From contig NZ_CP146609.1 in NCBI RefSeq assembly GCF_037094465.1, positions 186,001 through 250,000 on the forward strand: a stretch of DNA of 64,000 nucleotides, given 5' to 3'. Shown one piece after another: positions 56,879 to 64,000 of this stretch; positions within the stretch are counted from its first letter, which is position 1; every line of letters begins with the position of its first letter. A program made the position numbers and the translations under genes. The notes beneath the pieces are model-generated. The model did no database searches and was not told the DNA's origin. It saw only the letters and a program-made list of their open reading frames with translations. This DNA is from Pseudodesulfovibrio sp. 5S69. Lineage in GTDB: Bacteria > Desulfobacterota > Desulfovibrionia > Desulfovibrionales > Desulfovibrionaceae.

Positions 56879-58207
56879 CTAGAGGGTCAGCCGGACGGTG
56901 TAGAGGTTGCGCCCGCGCTGGACGCGCATCATGACCGTCTTCTGCATGCGGTTGCGCAGAAAGGCGTTGAGCAGGTCGATGCCGGAACGCAGGCGGCGGT
57001 TGCCGATCTGGTGGATGATGTCGCCCTGTTTCAGGCCGAGCTTGGCCGCTGCCGAGCCGGGGACCACGGTGGTCACTTCAGCGCCCGGCCCCTGCGGCCT
57101 GTCGGCCAGCTCGAAGCCCCAGCGGGTGCGCACCAGGTCGAGCGCCTTGGCCTTGTCCAGGACCTGGGGCCGGAGGTGCAGGCGGATTTCATGCCCGTCG
57201 CGCAGGGCGACCAGGTTGACGGATTCGGACTTGGTCACGCTGAACAGGCGGGTCAGGTAGTCGCTCTTGTTGGCCAGGGGCCGGCCGTTGAAGGAGACGA
57301 TCACGTCGCCGGGCTTGAGCAGGGCCTCCGCGGCCGGGGTGCCGGGATAGACCTCGGTGACGAGCATGCCGTTCAGGTCCTTGAGGTTGAAATAGCGGGC
57401 CGCGGCCTGATCCACGTCCTGGCCGAACAGGCCGAGCCAGATGGGCGAGACGTGGCCGGTGTCGAGGAGCTCGGCGATGACGTGCTTGGCCTTGTTGATG
57501 GGGATGGCGAAGCCGATGCCCTCGGCCCGGGCCTGGATGGCGGTGTTGATGCCGATGAGCTCGCCGTTGATGTTCAGGAGCGGGCCCCCGGAGTTGCCGG
57601 GGTTGATGGCCGCGTCGGTCTGGATGAAGCTGCCGTACGCCCCGCCGTTGGTCTTCATGGGCCGGTTCAGGGCCGAAACCACGCCGGTGGTCACGGTGTT
57701 GGAGTAGCCGAAGGGGTTGCCGATGGCGATGACGGTCTCGCCGATATAGATGTTTTCCGAGTCGCCCATGGAGACCTGGGGCAGGTCCTTGGCGTTTTCC
57801 AGCTTAAGCACGGCCAGGTCGAAGTCGGCGTCCGAGCCCACCAGGTCGGCCTTGAACTCGCGGCCGTCCTTGAGGCGGACCGAGATGTCGCCGCCCGAGG
57901 CGATGACATGGGCGTTGGTCAGGACCAGCGCCTTCCTGCCGTCGATGATCACGCCCGAGCCGAGGCTCTGGGATTGGCGGGGCCGCTGGTCGTAATATCC
58001 CTTGAAGAGCTGGTCGAAGAAGGGGTCGCCGAAGGGTGAACGGCTGCCGCCCTTGACCGTGGAGGTCACGGTGATGTTGACCACCGAGGGGCTGACCGCC
58101 TCCACGGCGAGGACCACCGGGGTGCGGCGGTCGGCGGCTTGGGCGGGGATGGCGGCGAAGCCGAGGATAAGGAAAAGGAACAGAAGGGAAAATGCGGATC
58201 GTTTCAT
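56879..58207 (-). CDS. degP: Periplasmic serine protease, DegP/HtrA (Do) family
   Basis: A 442-residue secreted protease-chaperone. Signal peptide to AQA (residue ~24). Catalytic triad visible: His100 (TNAHVIASGG), Asp130 (DFDLAVLKL), Ser206 (PGNSGGPLL). Two PDZ domains (~245-335 and ~355-440). The Q-linker/LA loop (FGDPFFDQLFKGYYDQRP) is shorter than in E. coli DegP. One base separates it from htpX upstream, so the genes form a protein-quality operon. Degrades or refolds damaged envelope proteins. Confidence 0.95.
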   Translation of the reverse strand: MKRSAFSLLFLFLILGFAAIPAQAADRRTPVVLAVEAVSPSVVNITVTSTVKGGSRSPFGDPFFDQLFKGYYDQRPRQSQSLGSGVIIDGRKALVLTNAHVIASGGDISVRLKDGREFKADLVGSDADFDLAVLKLENAKDLPQVSMGDSENIYIGETVIAIGNPFGYSNTVTTGVVSALNRPMKTNGGAYGSFIQTDAAINPGNSGGPLLNINGELIGINTAIQARAEGIGFAIPINKAKHVIAELLDTGHVSPIWLGLFGQDVDQAAARYFNLKDLNGMLVTEVYPGTPAAEALLKPGDVIVSFNGRPLANKSDYLTRLFSVTKSESVNLVALRDGHEIRLHLRPQVLDKAKALDLVRTRWGFELADRPQGPGAEVTTVVPGSAAAKLGLKQGDIIHQIGNRRLRSGIDLLNAFLRNRMQKTVMMRVQRGRNLYTVRLTL

Positions 58208-58208
58208 G

Positions 58209-59054
58209 TTACCTGCCTTGGGCCATGGCCCTGAGGCGCGCGATGCGGTCTTCTATGGGCGGATGGGTGGCGAACAGGGACGCGGCCCTGCGCCCGCTGA
58301 ACGGATTGACGATGAACAGGTTTTCCGTGGCCGGGCTGCCCTGGAGCGGCACCCGCTGGGAGGCGGCGTCGAGCTTGGACAGGGCGTCGGCCAGGGCGTT
58401 CGGGTCGGACAGGCGCGCGCCGGTGGCGTCGGCCAGGTACTCACGCGAACGGGAGATGGCCATCTGGATGAGGGTGGCGGCGATGGGCGCAAGAAAGGCC
58501 ATGGCCAGCGCGGCCAGGGGATTGCCGCCCTCGTCGTCGCGGGAGAAGCCGCCGAAGATGGCCGTGAACTGGAGCATGTTGGCGATGAACACGATGGCCC
58601 CGGCCAACACGGCCGCGATGGTCTGGATGAGGATGTCGCGGTTGACGATGTGGCCGAGTTCATGGGCCAGCACGCCGCGGAGCTCGTCGGGGTCCAGAAT
58701 ATTGACGATGCCGCGCGTGACCGCGACCACGGCGTTCTGCGGGTTCCGTCCGGTGGCAAACGCGTTGGGCGCGTCCTGGGGGATGAGCACGATGCGCGGC
58801 TTGGGGATTCCCGCGGCCTGCGCCATCTCGCCCACCACCCGGTGGATGTGCGGAGCGTCGCCCGGAGACAGGGGCCTGGCCTTGTACATGCGCAGGACGA
58901 TCTTGTCCGAATACCAGTAGCTGCCCACGTTCATGAGCATGGCGAATCCGAAGGCCAGGAACAACCCCGCGCGGCCGCCCATGGCACCGCCCAAGGCCAT
59001 CAACAGGCCGGTGAGCAGGCTCAGGAGCAGTAGGGTTTTGATCTGACTGGTCAT
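58209..59054 (-). CDS. htpX: Membrane zinc metalloprotease HtpX (M48B)
   Basis: A 281-residue inner-membrane protease with four hydrophobic segments (two at the N-terminus, two after the active site). Zinc motif HELGH at residues 131-135 with downstream Glu in SREYLADATGA. FATGRNPQNAVVAVTRGI is also conserved. Cleaves misfolded membrane proteins, complementary to FtsH. First gene of htpX-degP-methyltransferase. Confidence 0.96.
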   Translation of the reverse strand: MTSQIKTLLLLSLLTGLLMALGGAMGGRAGLFLAFGFAMLMNVGSYWYSDKIVLRMYKARPLSPGDAPHIHRVVGEMAQAAGIPKPRIVLIPQDAPNAFATGRNPQNAVVAVTRGIVNILDPDELRGVLAHELGHIVNRDILIQTIAAVLAGAIVFIANMLQFTAIFGGFSRDDEGGNPLAALAMAFLAPIAATLIQMAISRSREYLADATGARLSDPNALADALSKLDAASQRVPLQGSPATENLFIVNPFSGRRAASLFATHPPIEDRIARLRAMAQGR

Positions 59055-59206
59055 AAGGGGTGATATCCTCCGGTCATCATGATGACTGCGGAACCACTAG
59101 ATAGGTATTTGCCCGGAAAGGTCAAGACCCGATGCGCCCTCCGGCCCGCGGGCCATGCCGATCCTGTGATTTTCTGTTATAGTATTGGGAAAAAACACAG
59201 ATACAG

Positions 59207-59234
59207 TTTGCCCACACGGGAAAATCATTATAAT
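59207..59234 (+). promoter_or_regulatory. Candidate promoter of phosphofructokinase gene
   Basis: TTTGCC (59207-59212), 16-bp spacer, perfect TATAAT (59229-59234). Predicts a leader of about 38 bases to the GTG start. Confidence 0.6.
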
Positions 59235-59278
59235 ACGGTAGGTCAATGGACCATTGCTGCATTCGGGAGGTCGATACA

Positions 59279-60607
59279 GTGAAAACATGCAATTCTGAGA
59301 GCCCTACACCCAAATCCACCGAAATTTCCACCGTGGGCACGGCCAAGATCGCCAACCCCATCAAGTTCGGTCGGTTCGTCGAGGAAGACGACGCCGTGCT
59401 GGTGAACATCTCCCGCAGGACCGTGGAGGGCGCGTCCAAGAGCCGCAAGAAGCCCCAACACATCTTTTTCGAGCCCGCCGGTCCCCGCGACAAGATCTAC
59501 TACGACCCGAGCAAGACCAAGTGCGCGGTGGTCACCTGCGGCGGACTGTGCCCCGGCCTGAACGACGTCATCCGGGCCATCGTCATGACCGCCTTCCATG
59601 AATACAAGGTCCCGGCCGTGCTCGGCATCCAGTACGGCCTGGCCGGGTTCGTGCCCGAGCAGGGTTACGACGTCATCGAGCTGACCCCGGACTTCGTCTC
59701 GCGAATCCACGAGTTCGGCGGCACGGTGCTCGGCAGTTCGCGCGGTCCCCAGGAACCGGAGGCCATCGTGGACGCGCTGGAGCGCATGAACGTCTCCATC
59801 CTGTTCATGGTCGGCGGCGACGGGACCATGCGCGCGGCCGCCACGGTGGTGGCCGAGATCGAGAAGCGCGGGCTGTCCATCTCCGTGGTCGGCCTGCCCA
59901 AGACCATCGACAACGACATCAACTACGTCTCGCCCTCCTTCGGCTTCGACACCTCGGTGGAGACCGCGGCCATGGCCATCAAGGGGGCACATGTGGAGGC
60001 CACGGGCGCGCCCTGGGGCATCGGCATGGTCAAGGTCATGGGCAGGGACGCGGGCTTCATCGCGGCCCAGAGCGCCCTGTCCTGCCAGGAGGTCAACTTC
60101 TGCCTCATCCCGGAGGAGCCCTTCGACATTTACGGCCCCAAGGGCTTCCTGGCCGCCCTGGACGAGCGCATGAAACGGCGCGGCAACGCGGTCATCGTGG
60201 TGGCCGAAGGCGCGGGCCAGGACCTGCTGGAGGCATCGGGCAAGCAAGACGCCTCGGGCAACGTCAAGCTGAGCGACATCGCCGCCCTGCTCAAGAGGGA
60301 GATCCTCGACCATTTCAGGAAACAGGGCATCGAGGCCACCCTCAAGTACATCGACCCGAGCTATATCATCCGCTCGGTCCCGGCCAACGCCAACGACCGC
60401 ATCTACTGCTCGTTTCTAGGCATCCACGCGGTCCATGCGGGCATGTCGGGCCGCACCGGCCTGGTCATCTCCCGCTGGAACGGCCGGTACGTGCACATCC
60501 CCATGGCCGTGGTCACCCGGGGCAAGAAGCGCATCAACACCTGCTCCAACTACTGGCGGGCCGTGCTCGAATCCACGGGCCAGCCCCTGTCCATGAAAAA
60601 TGATTAA
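59279..60607 (+). CDS. 6-phosphofructokinase (ATP-type, group with N-terminal extension)
   Basis: A 442-residue enzyme phosphorylating fructose 6-phosphate. GGLCPGLNDVIRAIV, VGGDGTMRAA, GLPKTIDNDINY and GRDAGFIAAQSAL are the nucleotide, phosphate and sugar-phosphate motifs. GGDGT rather than GGDD argues for ATP over pyrophosphate. The ~90-residue N-terminal extension is typical of this long clade (also in plants and spirochetes). GTG 59279 is chosen because GGGAGG lies eight bases upstream; an ATG 33 bases earlier lacks a site. Stands alone between htpX and cydA. Confidence 0.93.
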   Translation: MKTCNSESPTPKSTEISTVGTAKIANPIKFGRFVEEDDAVLVNISRRTVEGASKSRKKPQHIFFEPAGPRDKIYYDPSKTKCAVVTCGGLCPGLNDVIRAIVMTAFHEYKVPAVLGIQYGLAGFVPEQGYDVIELTPDFVSRIHEFGGTVLGSSRGPQEPEAIVDALERMNVSILFMVGGDGTMRAAATVVAEIEKRGLSISVVGLPKTIDNDINYVSPSFGFDTSVETAAMAIKGAHVEATGAPWGIGMVKVMGRDAGFIAAQSALSCQEVNFCLIPEEPFDIYGPKGFLAALDERMKRRGNAVIVVAEGAGQDLLEASGKQDASGNVKLSDIAALLKREILDHFRKQGIEATLKYIDPSYIIRSVPANANDRIYCSFLGIHAVHAGMSGRTGLVISRWNGRYVHIPMAVVTRGKKRINTCSNYWRAVLESTGQPLSMKND

Positions 60608-60625
60608 CAGGAACAATAATTATTC

Positions 60626-60682
60626 TTGATTTGTTCGAGAGCCGGATGTATGCATCTTTGAACGTTAAGCATTTTGTTAACG
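60626..60682 (+). promoter_or_regulatory. cydAB promoter with dyad operator
   Basis: TTGATT (60626-60631), 17-bp spacer, TATGCA (60649-60654), then a dyad CGTTAA-N8-TTAACG at 60663-60682 near the expected start site. The half-sites resemble Rex (TTGTTAA) sites though the spacing is two longer; a redox repressor is plausible. Confidence 0.45.
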
Positions 60683-60722
60683 GTATGAGGTATGTCAAAG
60701 CAATATCCACAAGGGGGTTTGT

Positions 60723-62036
60723 ATGGATGTGCTGATGCTTTCCCGGCTGCAATTCGCCGCAGCCACCATGTTCCACTTCATTTTCGTGCCGCTGACGCTG
60801 GGGTTGTCGATCCTCATCGCGTGCATGGAAACGGCCTACGTACGCACCGGCAACGAGGTGTACAAGAAAATGGCCAAGTTCTGGGGTAAACTGTTCCTGG
60901 TGAACTTCGCCCTCGGCGTGGTCACCGGCATCACCCTGGAGTTCCAGTTCGGCACCAACTGGTCCCGGTACTCCATGTACGTGGGCGACATCTTCGGTTC
61001 GCTCCTGGCCATCGAGGCCACGGCGGCCTTTTTCCTGGAATCCACCTTCATCGGCGTCTGGCACTTCGGCTGGGACAAGCTCTCGCCCAAGGCCCACGCC
61101 ATCACCGCCTGGCTGGTGGCCGGCGCCTCCAACCTGTCGGCCATCTGGATTCTCATCGCCAACGGCTTCATGCAGAATCCCGTGGGCTACGTCCTGCGCA
61201 ACGGCCGGGCCGAGCTGACCGACTTCTGGGCGGTCATCACCAACAAGTACGCCTGGCTCGAATTCTTCCACGTGGTCCCGGCCTCCCTGCTCCTGGCCGG
61301 GTTCTTCATCGTCGGCATCTCGGCGTGGCACCTGCTGCGCAAGAGCAACACCGAGTTCTTCCGGAAATCCTTCAACCTGGGCATCTCCGTGGCCTTGGTC
61401 TTCGCCCTGTTCACCGCGGCCGAGGGCCATATCCACGGCAACAACCTGTCCGACACCCAGCCCGCCAAGCTGGCGGCCATGGAATCCCACTGGGAAACCC
61501 AGAGAAACGCTCCCATGTATCTCCTGGTCATTCCGGGCGAGAACGGCAACCACCTCCAGGCCCTGCCCCTGCCGGGCATGCTGAGCTTCCTGGCCTACAA
61601 CGACTTCAACGCCGAAGTGAAAGGGCTGAGCGACTTCCCCGCAGCGGACCGCCCGCCCGTGGTCATTTCCTTCCTCTCCTTCCGGCTGATGGTCGGCCTA
61701 GGCACCCTGTTCATCCTGCTCGCCGGCTTCGGCTTTCTGGTGCGCAACAAGATCGACAGATACCCTCGCCTCCTCAAGGTGCTGCCCTTCTGTATCCCGC
61801 TGCCCTACTTCGCGTTGTGGGCGGGCTGGACGCTGACCGAAGTGGGTCGCCAGCCGTGGATCGTCTACGGGCTCATGCGCACCTCGGACGCGGTCTCCCC
61901 GGTGGGAGCCGGTGAGGTGGGCTTCACCCTGGTGCTGATGACCCTGCTCTACGCCCTGCTCGGCGCCGTCGGCATCTGGCTGATGGTCAAGCTGGCCAAG
62001 AAGGGTCCCGAGGACAACACGCCCATCCAGGCCTAA
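60723..62036 (+). CDS. cydA: Cytochrome bd quinol oxidase subunit I
   Basis: A 437-residue membrane subunit with about nine TM helices. Heme b595/d-region His18 (ATMFHFIFVPLTLG), the second axial His in EFFHVVPAS and the GRQPWIVYGLMRT motif are present. The Q loop is short, as in CydA of the S-form. The oxidase reduces O2 to water with menaquinol and in Desulfovibrio contributes to oxygen tolerance. ATG 60723 with GGGGG upstream. 25 bp before cydB. Confidence 0.97.
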   Translation: MDVLMLSRLQFAAATMFHFIFVPLTLGLSILIACMETAYVRTGNEVYKKMAKFWGKLFLVNFALGVVTGITLEFQFGTNWSRYSMYVGDIFGSLLAIEATAAFFLESTFIGVWHFGWDKLSPKAHAITAWLVAGASNLSAIWILIANGFMQNPVGYVLRNGRAELTDFWAVITNKYAWLEFFHVVPASLLLAGFFIVGISAWHLLRKSNTEFFRKSFNLGISVALVFALFTAAEGHIHGNNLSDTQPAKLAAMESHWETQRNAPMYLLVIPGENGNHLQALPLPGMLSFLAYNDFNAEVKGLSDFPAADRPPVVISFLSFRLMVGLGTLFILLAGFGFLVRNKIDRYPRLLKVLPFCIPLPYFALWAGWTLTEVGRQPWIVYGLMRTSDAVSPVGAGEVGFTLVLMTLLYALLGAVGIWLMVKLAKKGPEDNTPIQA

Positions 62037-62061
62037 TCCCAGCGAATAAAGGAGAAAATCT

Positions 62062-63111
62062 ATGACTACTTTGATGGAAACCGGTTCGCTGCACTACTAC
62101 CTGGCGATGATTTGGTTCATCCTCTGGGGCGTGCTCTGGGCCGTCTACTTCATCCTCGACGGCTTCGACCTGGGCGTGGGCACCCTGCTGCCCTTCCTGG
62201 CCCGGTCCGAGACCGACAAACGGGCCATCCTCAACGCCACCGGTCCCTTCTGGGACGGCAACGAGGTCTGGCTCATCGCGGCCGGCGGCGTGACCTTCGC
62301 CGCCTTCCCCTACGCCTACGCGCAGATGTTCAGCGGCCTGTACCTGGCGCTCATGCTGCTCCTGTTCACCCTGATCGTGCGCGGCGTGTCCTTCGAGTTC
62401 CGCTCCAAGGTGGAGAGCGCGGCCTGGAAAAAGGTCTGGGACACCGCCCACGCGGTCTGTTCGTTCCTGCCCGCCCTGCTGCTGGGCGTGGCCTTCGGCA
62501 ACATCTTCCAGGGCATCCCCCTGGACGAGACCGGGTTCTCCCAGGCCGGACTGTTCGGTCTGCTCAACCCCTACGGTATCGCGGGCGGCATCCTGTTCGT
62601 GACCATCTTCATGATGCACGGGGCCCTGTGGCTGTGCATCCGGACCACCGGCGAGCTCAAGGCGCGGGCCGAGAGCGTGGCCACCAAGCTGTGGCCCGGC
62701 GTGGTCGTCCTGACCGTGCTGTTCCTGGCCTACACCGCCATGTCCACGCAGTTGTTCGCCAACTACATGGTCTACCCGATCCTGTTCGTCATCCTGCTCC
62801 TGCCCGTGGCCGGGCTGGTGCTCATGCGCACCTACCTCGGCGCCGGCAAGTACTGGATGGCCTGGGCCGCCAGCGGCCTGTACATCGGCGGCACGGCCCT
62901 GTTCGGCGTGGTCGGGATCTTCCCGGCGATCATCCCGTCCAACCCCAATCCGGCCAACAGCCTGACCATCATGAACTCCGCGTCGAGCGCCCTGACGCTG
63001 GAGATCATGCTCGTGGTGGCCGTGATCTTCGTGCCCCTGGTCATCGGCTACCAGTCCTGGGTCTACAAGCGGTTCGCCACGGCCATGAGCGAGGACGACC
63101 TGCAATACTAG
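62062..63111 (+). CDS. cydB: Cytochrome bd quinol oxidase subunit II
   Basis: A 349-residue membrane subunit with about eight TM helices. DGFDLGVGTLLPFLARSETD and GPFWDGNEVWLIAAGGVTFA are the CydB signatures. AAAGGAGAAAATC precedes the ATG. Partner of CydA; no CydX-like gene follows directly. Terminated at 63140. Confidence 0.97.
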   Translation: MTTLMETGSLHYYLAMIWFILWGVLWAVYFILDGFDLGVGTLLPFLARSETDKRAILNATGPFWDGNEVWLIAAGGVTFAAFPYAYAQMFSGLYLALMLLLFTLIVRGVSFEFRSKVESAAWKKVWDTAHAVCSFLPALLLGVAFGNIFQGIPLDETGFSQAGLFGLLNPYGIAGGILFVTIFMMHGALWLCIRTTGELKARAESVATKLWPGVVVLTVLFLAYTAMSTQLFANYMVYPILFVILLLPVAGLVLMRTYLGAGKYWMAWAASGLYIGGTALFGVVGIFPAIIPSNPNPANSLTIMNSASSALTLEIMLVVAVIFVPLVIGYQSWVYKRFATAMSEDDLQY

Positions 63112-63139
63112 GGGACCGGCTTCCCCGAATTGAAAAACC

Positions 63140-63175
63140 GCCCGGTCCGGCATCCCGCCGGACCGGGCTTTTTTT
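63140..63175 (+). terminator. Intrinsic terminator of cydAB
   Basis: 12-bp perfect stem GCCCGGTCCGGC / GCCGGACCGGGC with a five-base loop, followed by TTTTTTT. Confidence 0.93.
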
Positions 63176-63495
63176 CGTATTTTCATGGAAAAACAGTTTC
63201 CGGGCCGCTTTCCCCCTTTCCCGGTCCCTCCCGAAGGGCCATGTAACGAAAATCCGGTAGAACAAGGGGGAAAAAATACCGTGCCGGCCCCCGGCAACCC
63301 CCGCCGTGCCTGCCTTTGCGCCGCCAAGCTCCCTTTCTATCTTTTTTACAACCCAAAGCAGTTCTGCTAGGTTGCACCATTCTTTGCACAAATCCTTATG
63401 GCATTGAGGTCGGCCCCATGTGAGCGCCACCTGATAATGCTTTTATATAATTCGTTATCCGGCGACCTGTCGCCGTTTTTCAAGGAAGGATTCCG
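63176..63495 (+). other. Leader region of a second TRAP transporter
   Basis: 320 bp without a gene. A TATAAT at 63446-63451 is a candidate minus-10 without a clear minus-35. TTGCACCATTCTTTGCA near 63372 looks like a sigma-54 site but lacks the GG and is one base off in spacing. Confidence 0.35.
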
Positions 63496-64000
63496 ATGGC
63501 AATTCTGCTCGGCTTAGTGCGAAGCATCGACCGGCTCAACGATTGGGTCGGCAAACTGGCGGGGTACATCTCCCTGCTTATGGTCGTGGTGGTGACCACG
63601 GACGTGATCATGCGATACGCGTTCGATACCACCTTCGTGGCGGTTCAGGAACTGGAATGGCACCTGTTCGGAGCCATGTTCCTGCTCGGCGCAGGCTACA
63701 CCCTGCTCAAGGACGAACACGTGCGCGTGGACGTCATCTACCAACGCCTCAGCCGCAAGGCCCGGGCCTGGATCAATTTTCTCGGCGTGCTCTTCTTCCT
63801 GCTGCCCGGCTGCTTCCTGGTGCTGGCCACCTCCTGGAAGTTCTTCAGCATGTCCCTGGCCATTCACGAGGGGTCGCCCGATCCCGGCGGGCTCCCGGCC
63901 CGCTACGTGCTCAAGGCCTTCATCCTCATCGGCTTCGTCCTGGTCGCCCTGCAGGGCGTGTCCATGGGCATCAAGGCCTTTCTGGAGATCATCGGCAGGC
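63496..64000 (+). CDS. TRAP transporter small permease subunit DctQ (C-terminus cut by window)
   Basis: 168 residues seen. Four TM helices; the first has YISLLMVVVVTTDVIMRYAF and the second VQELEWHLFGAMFLLGAGYT, both typical of DctQ (the conserved QELEWH). VRVDVIYQRLSRKARAWINF follows. AAGGAAGG lies six bases before ATG 63496. A separate dctM gene and binding-protein gene are expected beyond the edge. This TRAP system is unrelated to the fused TAXI permease at 5441; ligand unknown. Confidence 0.9.
   Translation, partial: MAILLGLVRSIDRLNDWVGKLAGYISLLMVVVVTTDVIMRYAFDTTFVAVQELEWHLFGAMFLLGAGYTLLKDEHVRVDVIYQRLSRKARAWINFLGVLFFLLPGCFLVLATSWKFFSMSLAIHEGSPDPGGLPARYVLKAFILIGFVLVALQGVSMGIKAFLEIIGR

Noticed and set aside
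63366..63385. Sigma-54 promoter upstream of the DctQ gene
   Set aside because: TTGCACCATTCTTTGCA lacks the invariant GG and the spacing is off by one.

Overview
The window reads as chromosomal DNA of a GC-rich, sulfate-reducing deltaproteobacterium of the Desulfovibrionaceae (Desulfovibrio/Pseudodesulfovibrio type). The decisive evidence is the near-complete APS-reduction locus: sat (44742-46028, plus) diverging from aprB-aprA-qmoA-qmoB-qmoC and a QmoD-like gene (44130-35894, minus). It sits among anaerobe-type metabolism: TAXI/TRAP transport, a short malic enzyme, cytochrome bd oxidase and an HdrA-like Qmo complex. Genus is inference; no rRNA is present.

Layout. 1-3.1 kb: cyclic-di-GMP proteins (a truncated degenerate GGDEF protein, then a Cache-PAS-GGDEF-EAL protein). 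3.2-10.5 kb: a TrmJ-like RNA methyltransferase, a TAXI solute-binding protein with fused TRAP permease, a second orphan TAXI lipoprotein and malic enzyme, plausibly a C4-dicarboxylate uptake and decarboxylation module. 10.5-16.3 kb: thpR, exonuclease III, a 29-residue membrane protein, a DJ-1/PfpI protein, a frameshifted HI0933-type flavoprotein, and purT flanked by two copies of that flavoprotein's 3' end. 16.3-17.8 kb: an AT-rich acquired island with a recombinase remnant, two exported proteins and a tRNA-Ser fossil. 18-27.4 kb: rdgB and a PAS histidine kinase, rimO, the hisC-cmk-serS operon, a universal stress protein and a sigma-54-driven gene. 28-34.8 kb: a liv ABC operon (G-K-H-M-F), an SDR dehydrogenase and an unknown protein. 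35.9-46 kb: sulfate activation and reduction. 46.3-59 kb: membrane methyltransferase, DMT exporter, glycine-zipper lipoprotein, an EPSP-synthase/chorismate-mutase-like fusion, aconitase, PpiD, MgtC, and a protein-quality operon htpX-degP-methyltransferase. 59-64 kb: phosphofructokinase, cydAB and the start of another TRAP transporter.

The most unusual content lies between genes. Several families of modular, hairpin-forming repeats recur: a ~115-bp palindrome (27812, 35702, 46116) whose stems differ between copies but keep their pairing; a ~40-bp hairpin module (21659, 27665, 46250) that has also expanded to an 11-unit, ~56-bp tandem array (35083-35682); ~250-bp nested-hairpin elements duplicated between rimO and serS; and a GC-rich element with a CTAAACTTTTT core scattered through at least seven intergenic regions. 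Compensatory changes in the stems indicate selection on folded DNA or RNA. Stable hairpins also sit inside operons right after high-demand genes (TAXI protein, livK, aprBA, aconitase).

Most operons are closed by clear intrinsic terminators. Starts were moved from the longest frame to the Shine-Dalgarno-supported codon wherever the sequence allowed.
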